Positions 1 through 5,331 of a DNA stretch of 5,331 bases are shown piece by piece; the first letter of the stretch is position 1; every line of letters begins with the position of its first letter. A program made the translations under genes and the position numbers. The notes beneath the pieces were generated by a model. That model worked only from the letters and a program-made list of their open reading frames with translations. It was not told where the DNA came from and searched no databases. Origin of the DNA: Nitrospira sp. (GTDB lineage Bacteria > Nitrospirota > Nitrospiria > Nitrospirales > Nitrospiraceae); assembly GCA_012032965.1 (NCBI GenBank), contig JAAUPT010000161.1:1-5331 (forward strand). Reading direction: 5' to 3'.

Positions 1-1128
1 ATGAATGGCAAGCGACATTGGCTCGTCGCTTAGGCCGTGCTGTCTTCGTGTCCCTGGTGTTACATATAGGAATATTGGGCTATGCTAACCTGGGTCCGAT
101 TGCCTCGCCATGGCGAGCGGCCGCTGACTTCCATCGAGATTTCCCTTGCGAGTCTACCGACCCTTCCGGCGAAAGCAGTTGAACCTGAGAAGAAGCAGCC
201 GGTCAAAAAAGAGGTGGAACAACCGAAAGCTGCTGAAAAGCCAAAACCGGTTGAGCAGTCAAGACGTGTTGAGCCACCGAAGCCTATCGAACAGCCTAAA
301 CCCGTCGAACAAGCCAAGCCAGTTGAACAAGCAAAACTTGTCGAGCCGACTACTTCGATTGAACAACCCAAGCCTACTCCACCTGTGAAGGCAACACCCA
401 CACCGATTCCACCCGTGAACGTTGCGCCTCCCCCTCCTCCTATTCCGTCGGTAAAACAGTCGAACGATATTCTGCGCGATGTTTTGAAAGACATTGAGTT
501 GCCGCCGAATGCGCCAAAGCTCGGGGAGATCAGTCCTGAGAACAATCCAAAGAAAGCACCGGCTATCAAGTTGCCGGATATCCCGGTTATGGGAGAGACT
601 AAAGAAGTGATCGGAAAACAAGCGGCTGCATCTCCACCGTCGTCATCCTTGACTGAAGAATCGGCGCAAGAATTGGATGAGGAACTCAAGAGGATCAAAA
701 AGTTTGAACTGCCTAAACACACTCCTCTGCCGACACCTCCCGCAGAGGTGCCGGCCAAGCCTGTGCCGCGCGTTGAAGCGAAGGCGCCGAGTTTGAAGGC
801 AGTGGATACGACTCTCAAAGTCCCAGGGATGGCCCCTGGATCGAATGCCTACCTCGCGTTAGTCCGCCAACGCATCAGTAGCGTATGGAGTGCGCCACCA
901 GTAGACGTGACGAACCAGATCTATGCTGTCATTGTGCAATTCAGACTGCATCGAAACGGAACGGTGACTGGAGTGGCCATCGAACAGTCCTCCGGAAATG
1001 AGTATTACGATTTGGCGGGCAAAAGGGCGGTCCTAAGCGCCGTACCCTTGCCCAGGTTCCCAGCCGACATCACCGATGCGTATTTCGATGCTCATTTCAC
1101 CTTCACCGTCGGAGAGCCCCAAGGATAA
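1..1128 (+). CDS. tolA: TolA/TonB-family energy transducer, 5' partial or obscured, one apparent frameshift
   Basis: Likely the TolA-equivalent that spans the periplasm and transmits TolQR-derived proton-motive force to TolB/Pal. Seen: an N-terminal hydrophobic anchor is readable at about 39-92 in the frame of base 3 (AVFVSLVLHIGILGYANL), preceded by a basic RRLGR. The protein then continues in the frame of base 1 from about 118 (PLTSIEISLASLP, typical of the segment after a TonB-type anchor). A Pro/Lys/Glu-rich spacer follows (about 160-780), with 18-bp repeats at 244-369. The C-terminal TonB/TolA domain occupies about 841-1125 (YLALVRQRISSVWSAPP; then a segment around NGTVTGVAIEQSSGNEYYD and AVPLPRFPADI). 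The two parts are joined by a net +1 shift between about 92 and 122. The start is uncertain: upstream of the window, TTG at 18, or ATG at 5 with one more frame change. It stops 3 bp before tolB. TolA rather than TonB is inferred from the tolB-pal neighbours. Confidence 0.85.
244..369 (+). repeat. 18-bp in-frame tandem repeat in the TolA-like spacer
   Basis: Seven successive 18-base units encode six-residue motifs: KPVEQS, RRVEPP, KPIEQP, KPVEQA, KPVEQA, KLVEPT, TSIEQP. The third to fifth units are the most alike. The period is exact and in frame. Such Pro/Lys/Glu repeats form the stiff, extended periplasm-spanning segment of TonB/TolA-type proteins. The degenerate codon use (for example cccgtcgaacaa against ccagttgaacaa) suggests old duplication maintained at the protein level. 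Confidence 0.85.
1121..1125 (+). promoter_or_regulatory. Ribosome binding site of tolB
   Basis: AAGGA lies six bases before the ATG at 1132 and overlaps the last codons of the TolA-like gene. It supports the ATG at 1132 as the tolB start and translation from the same transcript. Confidence 0.6.
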
Positions 1129-1131
1129 ATC

Positions 1132-2469
1132 ATGACATTTCGAACTGGTGTCATTGTCGGTTTCTGTGCAGTGCTCGGTCTCGTATGGATCATCGAATCC
1201 GGTGCCGCCGATGTCTTTCTTGAAGCCACGAGGCCGGATTTTCAGAAAATTCCGCTGGGGGGTCGCAGGCATTGATCATGTCGGTGGTCCAGAGTCGCCC
1301 GAAGGACGAGCAAAACTGGGTAGCCGTATCGAGGAAGTGCTCAAGGCGGATGTGCGACGATCCTTGGTATTTTCCCTCGTTGACCTATCCAATTTTGGTA
1401 TTAAGGCCGGTGGTCGGGGTGGAGAGCCCGATCCCTCATTCAAACAAGCTGCAGAGAACGGAGTCTCCGTGATTGTGTGGGGGAAGGCGGGGATGAAGGC
1501 TGACATCAAGACCCCAGATGTTAGTATGGATGGATATGTCTATGACGCCGGGAGTGATGAAGTGGTCGGCGGAAACGGTATGCGGGTTCGACGTCGGTGG
1601 TCCGGCTGATGGCCCATCGCTTTGCGGATGAGTTGGTGTTTCGATACACGGGCGAGCGGCATTGCACGGACAAAGATCGCCTATGTGTCGCAGCAGGGAA
1701 CAGCTCGTGAACTATTCGTGATGGACTATGATGGGTTCGAGCCTCGTCAGTTAACGACTGACGGTTTCTTGAACCTGATGCCACACTGGTCTCCGGATCG
1801 TCGTTTTCTCGTCTTCACCGCCTACCGTAATCGGAACACACAAGAAATTGATATGATAGAACTCGCGACAGGGAAGCGCTGGACCCTGGTCTCGCAAGGA
1901 GGGCTGAACATCACTCCAGCCCTCTCTCCCGATGGGCATTTTCTCGCCTATTCGTCGAGCCATGAGGGAAACGCGGAGCTGTACCGTTTGGATACGCGCA
2001 CAAAGGCGGTTCAGCGACTGACGACAAATGCAGGAGGGGACCTTTCTCCATCCTGGTCCCCTTCTGGACGAGAGTTGGTTTTTACCTCTGATCGGAGTGG
2101 CGGTCCACAACTGTTCCTCATGAGTGCGGACGGAGCGAATGTCCGTCGGTTGACTTTTGATGGGGACTATAATGCTGCTCCAGCCTGGTCTCTCGAGGAA
2201 ATTGGATTGCGTATGTGTGCAGGACTCTCAAGAAAGAATACAAACTCTGTGTGATCACGCCTGATGGACAGAAGCGCATGCAGTTGACGACGGGGCACGG
2301 GGTGGACGATTCTCCATCGTGGTCGCCGGACGGACGCCATCTCGTCTTTAGCTCGACAGCGGATGGCAAGAGCCAGATCTACATGATTAATGCAGACGGC
2401 AAAGATCTCGAGCGCATCACATTCACAGGGACTCATAACAGCGCACCCACATGGTCTCCCGCGTCGTGA
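1132..2469 (+). CDS. tolB: Tol-Pal system protein TolB, with four apparent frameshifts
   Basis: Periplasmic beta-propeller protein that binds Pal and receives the TolA signal. Seen: ATG at 1132 begins a Sec signal peptide (about residues 1-26, ending SGAA) followed by the typical TolB mature start DVFLEATRPDFQKIPLG. The N-terminal domain continues to about 1650 (SLVFSLVDLSNFG, VSVIVWGKAG, MAHRFADELVFRYTGE). The propeller begins at GIARTKIAYVS and has six blade motifs: HWSPDRRFLVF, ALSPDGHFLAY, SWSPSGRELVF, AWS-(P)-RGNWIAY, SWSPDGRHLVF and a final TWSPAS just before the stop. Reading the conserved protein needs changes at 1257-1262 (one G too many), 1573-1575 (one A missing), about 1657-1660 (two G missing or one base extra) and 2191-2194 (one base missing). 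Corrected, it is about 446 residues, a normal TolB length with no domain lost. I therefore judge it a functional gene with sequencing indels rather than a pseudogene. Confidence 0.93.
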
Positions 2470-2484
2470 TTTTTTTGGAAGGCA

Positions 2485-2513
2485 TTGACGGCAATCATCC
2501 TCCGCTGTATGTA
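2485..2513 (+). promoter_or_regulatory. Weak candidate promoter ahead of pal
   Basis: TTGACG (2485-2490) matches five of six bases of a sigma-70-type -35 box. It is followed after 17 bases by TATGTA (2508-2513), a poor -10 with a TG just before it. It would give a 5' leader of roughly 28 bases before the pal ATG. E. coli also has separate expression of its distal tol-pal genes, but the match here is weak and could be chance. Confidence 0.25.
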
Positions 2514-2530
2514 AGAGGGGGATATCCTAC

Positions 2531-2537
2531 AGGAGGG
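2531..2537 (+). promoter_or_regulatory. Strong ribosome binding site of pal
   Basis: AGGAGGG is a near-perfect Shine-Dalgarno sequence, ten bases before the ATG at 2548. It is the strongest such site in the window, consistent with Pal being an abundant lipoprotein, and it fixes the pal start. Confidence 0.85.
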
Positions 2538-2547
2538 AATCAATCCC

Positions 2548-3303
2548 ATGAAAAAGTTACCAGCCAGTTACCTACCGCTGCTTCTTGGTCTTCTCGTTGC
2601 GGTGACCCCTGCCTGTTCGAAGAAGGCGGTTCAATCGGGTGGGGATGCCCAAACCTTTCAACAAGAGATGGCCAAGAGTGGGACAACGAGAGAAGGAACC
2701 AGAAGAGAAGGAACCAGAAAAGGAGGGGTCAGCCCGAATTTTCCAGACACCGCATTCTCCGGTCGAAACGATTCGAGTAGTTTGCGAGGATTAGATCGTG
2801 ATCCTTCTGAAGAACGGCTCGGTAGCGAGGCAGCTAGTAACGGCGGTTTAGGCGGCAACGGTGGTTCCGGGAGTAATGGGAATAGGTTGATGGCCAAATC
2901 CGATCCGAGTGCCGCTGCTCGTCAGCTCGCTGAAATTCGGGCCGAGCAGATCGCATCAGCAGCGGCAGAACTGCGGGATGTCTTTTTCGCATATGATAGT
3001 TTTTCGATCACGGACGAGGGACGTCAGGCGCTCTCCAACAATGTGGAATGGATCAAGTCCAATCCCGACATGCGGCTGAAAATCGAAGGACATTGTGATG
3101 AACGAGGCACGTCAGCCTACAATTTGGTGTTGGGCGAGAAGCGCGCGAAAGCCGTGCGGAACTATCTGGTTGAGCTGGGGGCGGTGCCGGATCACCTGTC
3201 GGTCGTCTCGTACGGCAAGGAACGGCCGTTCTGCACGGAACATACAGAATCGTGTTACTCGCTAAATCGTCGTGGGCACCTCGTCGTTCGGACTGGGAAT
3301 TGA
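2548..3303 (+). CDS. pal: Peptidoglycan-associated lipoprotein Pal
   Basis: Outer-membrane lipoprotein that anchors the membrane to peptidoglycan and binds TolB. Seen: basic start MKK, hydrophobic stretch and lipobox TPAC, with the lipidated cysteine at residue 23. A long hydrophilic linker follows (residues about 24-140) with a duplicated REGTR at 48-57 and a Gly/Asn/Ser-rich patch at about 98-112. The C-terminal OmpA-like domain covers residues about 142-251, with VFFAYDSFSITDEG, IEGHCDERGTSAYN and the late SYGKERP. Asp184 and Arg199 sit 15 residues apart, matching the diaminopimelate-binding pair of OmpA-like domains. At 251 residues it is longer than E. coli Pal (about 170) because of the linker. 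Extra cysteines occur at 183, 229 and 236, and the last two could pair. This gene reads through without frameshifts. It lies 78 bases after tolB with its own strong ribosome binding site. Confidence 0.96.
   Translation: MKKLPASYLPLLLGLLVAVTPACSKKAVQSGGDAQTFQQEMAKSGTTREGTRREGTRKGGVSPNFPDTAFSGRNDSSSLRGLDRDPSEERLGSEAASNGGLGGNGGSGSNGNRLMAKSDPSAAARQLAEIRAEQIASAAAELRDVFFAYDSFSITDEGRQALSNNVEWIKSNPDMRLKIEGHCDERGTSAYNLVLGEKRAKAVRNYLVELGAVPDHLSVVSYGKERPFCTEHTESCYSLNRRGHLVVRTGN
2690..2719 (+). repeat. Two exact 15-bp tandem copies inside pal
   Basis: The unit GAGAAGGAACCAGAA occurs twice back to back and in frame, encoding REGTR-REGTR in the linker between lipid anchor and OmpA-like domain. A partial third unit (GAAAAGGAGG-like) follows. 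Because the period is a multiple of three, copy-number change would alter linker length without breaking the gene. Confidence 0.8.
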
Positions 3304-3356
3304 TGCGCGCGTGGTCATGATTCACCGGAACGTGCCTTGATGGTCGACGGTGGCTT

Positions 3357-3361
3357 AGAGG
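3357..3361 (+). promoter_or_regulatory. Probable ribosome binding site of the first cpoB
   Basis: AGAGG lies seven bases before the ATG at 3369. A second AGGA at 3364-3367 is too close to the start to be useful. It is only a moderate match, but no better start codon with a signal peptide exists here. Confidence 0.5.
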
Positions 3362-3368
3362 TCAGGAC

Positions 3369-4766
3369 ATGTCGCTCCAGCGATTAATGACGTACGGTGT
3401 CCTCTTGGGTGTTGCGATGATAGGCATCGTGCTGCCTAGTTGTGCGCAGCAGTCCGATCTCAAAAAAAAACAGAAAAAGATATTAAGAATCAACTTTCAC
3501 AAACGAGCGCAAAACAGAGTCAGGAACTGTCGACTCTGCGAGAACAAGAACTGCCGCAGTTACGAGGAGAACTGGAAAAGGCGCTGTATTTGGCAAAGGA
3601 CCTCCAGGCCAGGCAAGATGACCTCAAACATCGTTCGGCGCAATCGGAGCAACAGACGAAAAAACTGGAGCAGCTGGCGGCAAAACTCGAAAACCGATAG
3701 TAGCACTCGTTACCTATGGGTGCAGAAGAGTTTCGAGACTCAGGATGCGAAAGTTTCAGCCAGACTCGATGAAATATCCAAAGCTATGGAAGCCCTTAGG
3801 AAGGACATCATTGAGGTGGTTCAGCGTACGAACGAAAGCCTTACGAAGCGAGTAGACGCAAAGCTTGATGAACAACGACGGGAGTCGACAGAAACCCGTA
3901 GTAGGATCGAGCAAGTCTCCCAAAAATTCGCTCAATTCAATCAGGCGTTGACTGGATTTCGGGAAGCGTTGTCTGGTCTCAATGATCGGGTGGGCGCAGG
4001 TGAGCAGACCGCCAAAATCCTCACCACAAAGATCGAAGCCGATTCAAAGGCTACAGCCGCGCATGCGGAGGATATCAATCGAAGCGTGGTTTCTGTGACC
4101 AAGGCGCTTGAAATCGTCGGGAAGAAAGTCACCGCTCGTCTGGACGAGCAAGATAGCCGAATCGACGCGCTCGCGAAAACGGTGGAGCACGTCTCAAATA
4201 AGCCTGCAGCGCTTCAACTAGGAGCAAAATCAGCGCAACAGTTGATCGGATCCAACGAGTCTACAGCCGAAAGTGAGCAGGGTGCGACAGCTCCTGGTAA
4301 GCCGGAGGCGACGACGGCTAGAACAACGATCGTTCCCCCTCAAGAGTCATCCAAGTCTGAACTTTTTCAGGGAGGTTCCGACTCCCCGGATCGGGTTCGT
4401 TATGACCGGCTTTTGTCCATGTTTCGAGATGGGGATCTCGAAGGTGCTCGGCAAGGGTTCACCGGCTTTCTCTCTGAATATCCCAACTCCAGTCTTGCAC
4501 CGAATGCGCGATTCTGGCTGGGCGAATCATATTACGGCAAGAAGGATTTTCAGAAAGCCATCGATGCCTACGACAGGGTGGAGATCGATTATCCGAGCAG
4601 TGAGAAGGTGCCCGCCGCGCTCCTGAAGAAAGGGTATGCGTATTTGGCCATGAAGGACATGAAGCGAGCCTTATCGGCCTTCAACCAGGTCGTCACGCTG
4701 TACCCTGGGAGTGCAGAAGCAGGTAGAGCATCGGACAAATTGGCACTACTCAGGGAGGCACGTTAA
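3369..4766 (+). CDS. cpoB: CpoB/YbgF-like coiled-coil TPR lipoprotein, two apparent frameshifts
   Basis: CpoB (YbgF) proteins act in the periplasm, bind TolA and coordinate Tol-Pal constriction with PBP1B peptidoglycan synthesis. Seen: a signal peptide with lipobox VLPSC puts the lipidated cysteine at residue 25, so it is probably membrane anchored, unlike soluble E. coli CpoB. After the A9 run at 3462-3470 the coiled coil continues in another frame to about 3690 (for example KDIKNQLSQTSAKQSQELS and LEQLAAKLE). It then returns to the starting frame (DAKVSARLDEISKAMEAL). A long heptad-rich region runs to about 4200, followed by a Ser/Thr/Ala-rich linker. TPR motifs occupy about 4395-4766 (GARQGFTGFLSEYPNSSLAPN, RFWLGESYYGKKDFQKAIDAY, KGYAYLAMKDMKRALSAFNQV). 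At about 465 residues it is well above the roughly 260 of E. coli CpoB, through the extended coiled coil. The literal starting frame stays open across the 3470-3690 segment, but its protein there (Arg/Asn/Cys-rich) looks spurious. Confidence 0.88.
   Translation: MSLQRLMTYGVLLGVAMIGIVLPSCAQQSDLKKKQKKILRINFHKRAQNRVRNCRLCENKNCRSYEENWKRRCIWQRTSRPGKMTSNIVRRNRSNRRKNWSSWRQNSKTDSSTRYLWVQKSFETQDAKVSARLDEISKAMEALRKDIIEVVQRTNESLTKRVDAKLDEQRRESTETRSRIEQVSQKFAQFNQALTGFREALSGLNDRVGAGEQTAKILTTKIEADSKATAAHAEDINRSVVSVTKALEIVGKKVTARLDEQDSRIDALAKTVEHVSNKPAALQLGAKSAQQLIGSNESTAESEQGATAPGKPEATTARTTIVPPQESSKSELFQGGSDSPDRVRYDRLLSMFRDGDLEGARQGFTGFLSEYPNSSLAPNARFWLGESYYGKKDFQKAIDAYDRVEIDYPSSEKVPAALLKKGYAYLAMKDMKRALSAFNQVVTLYPGSAEAGRASDKLALLREAR
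4752..4758 (+). promoter_or_regulatory. Ribosome binding site of the second cpoB
   Basis: AGGGAGG lies inside the last codons of the first cpoB, 12 bases before the ATG at 4771. With only 4 bases between stop and start, the two genes are almost certainly on one transcript and may be translationally coupled. Confidence 0.65.
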
Positions 4767-4770
4767 CATC

Positions 4771-5331
4771 ATGGCCGTTCGTCCAATGCTGTCGGGTCTT
4801 GTCATATGCGGACTATTGATATCAGCGGTGGATCTTGTCGGATGTGCACGACATGCAGATTTCATCGAAGCTCGCAACCAGCTCACGACGGTTGCGAGAG
4901 TGCAGGAACAGGATCGTCAGCGGATGGATGCGGTGATGCGTCGGCTGGAGGCGATCGAGAAGATCAAAGATCCAGAGGCACCCAAGGCACGGTTTGATGA
5001 TCTCTCCACCCGTTTTCAGAAAATGGAACATCGCCTTGCCAAATTAGAGGATACGACGAGTCGGCCTTTGGCGAGAGTGGACCCTCCGGCTGAGCCTCGT
5101 GCCGGCAAACCAGTTAAGACGATCCCGCCAGCCGAATCGGTGGCGATCGTCACGGGAATTACCCCAACCTCGGCGTTCAACCTGGCGTATAATGATTACC
5201 TCAATGGAAATTACGAGCTCTCGGTGGCCGGGTTCCAACGATTCGTCAAGGATTTTCCGGGTACCTCGTTGACACCGAATGCGCAATACTGGCTGGGTGA
5301 GTCGTATTACAATCTGAAAGACTATGGGCGG
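4771..5331 (+). CDS. cpoB: Second CpoB/YbgF-like TPR lipoprotein, 3' partial
   Basis: Open from the ATG at 4771 to the window end (187 codons, no stop). Seen: signal peptide with a good lipobox LVGC, lipidated cysteine at residue 25; a coiled coil at about residues 35-93 (VQEQDRQRMDAVMRRLEAIE and RFQKMEHRLAKLE); a Pro/Ala-rich linker at about 98-130; then the start of the YbgF-type TPR region at about residue 135 (AFNLAYNDYLNGNYELSVAG, TPNAQYWLGESYY). That last motif closely parallels APNARFWLGESYY in the preceding gene, so the two are tandem paralogues. The coiled coil here is much shorter and the layout is closer to classical CpoB. Of the two, this may be the functional counterpart of E. 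coli CpoB (inference). The missing part should hold about two more TPRs. No frameshift is seen in the visible portion. Confidence 0.9.
   Translation, partial: MAVRPMLSGLVICGLLISAVDLVGCARHADFIEARNQLTTVARVQEQDRQRMDAVMRRLEAIEKIKDPEAPKARFDDLSTRFQKMEHRLAKLEDTTSRPLARVDPPAEPRAGKPVKTIPPAESVAIVTGITPTSAFNLAYNDYLNGNYELSVAGFQRFVKDFPGTSLTPNAQYWLGESYYNLKDYGR

Noticed and set aside
60..818. A 252-codon antisense open frame opposite the TolA-like gene
   Set aside because: Its product is low-complexity Gly/Ser/Cys/Phe repeats that mirror the Pro/Glu/Lys repeat on the + strand. It has no recognisable domain, and the sense frame encodes a known family.
2215..2469. Separate small propeller protein starting at 2215
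   Set aside because: It is the last blades of TolB in the frame after the missing base near 2192; no ribosome binding site or N-terminal features support an independent start.
2470..2476. T7 run just after the tolB stop as a Rho-independent terminator
   Set aside because: No stable GC-rich hairpin precedes it, and pal follows closely in the same direction.
3304..3368. Possible regulatory RNA or terminator between pal and the first cpoB
   Set aside because: Only 65 bases, no convincing hairpin with a T-run and no promoter-like pair; best seen as an ordinary operon gap.
3440..3700. Independent small coiled-coil gene starting at TTG 3440
   Set aside because: The TTG lies inside the lipobox codons of the first cpoB, and the coiled coil is the expected continuation of that protein after the A9 tract.
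4273..4626. A 117-codon + strand open frame inside the first cpoB
   Set aside because: It is an out-of-frame reading of the linker and TPR region; the Arg-rich product resembles nothing, whereas the main frame shows clear TPR motifs.

Overview
The window carries the distal part of a Tol-Pal cell-envelope operon, all on the + strand: a TolA/TonB-type energy transducer (5' end missing or obscured), tolB, pal, and two tandem YbgF/CpoB-type TPR lipoproteins, the second cut by the window end. The genes point to a Gram-negative bacterium with an outer membrane. The style of the proteins (TolB mature N-terminus, a Pal with a long hydrophilic/Gly-rich linker, lipidated CpoB-like proteins in tandem) and a base composition I judge by eye to be slightly GC-rich suggest Nitrospirota, perhaps Nitrospira. 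That is an inference from memory of the family, not a search result.

Layout: 1-1128 TolA/TonB-like protein (membrane anchor, Pro/Lys/Glu-rich spacer with an 18-bp tandem repeat, C-terminal TonB/TolA domain); 1132-2469 TolB (Sec signal peptide, N-terminal domain, six WSPD-like beta-propeller blades); 2470-2547 short gap with a strong ribosome binding site and a weak promoter candidate; 2548-3303 Pal (lipoprotein with OmpA-like peptidoglycan-binding domain); 3304-3368 short gap; 3369-4766 first CpoB-like lipoprotein (long coiled coil plus C-terminal TPRs); 4771-5331 second CpoB-like lipoprotein, truncated. No intergenic stretch exceeds 100 bases.

Together: the TolA-like protein would couple inner-membrane proton-motive force (through TolQ/TolR, expected just upstream and outside the window) to TolB-Pal at the outer membrane, keeping the envelope constricted during division. 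The CpoB-like proteins are expected to link this machine to peptidoglycan synthesis.

The most striking property is that three of the five genes are broken in the literal sequence by small indels. There is one near the start of the TolA-like gene, four in tolB and two in the first cpoB. Several lie at homopolymers (G6, A3, A9), and on both sides of each break the protein remains well conserved and continues in another frame. This is much better explained by uncorrected long-read indel errors than by decay or programmed frameshifting. I annotate these as intact genes with apparent frameshifts. I found no previously undescribed system, RNA gene, mobile element or CRISPR array.
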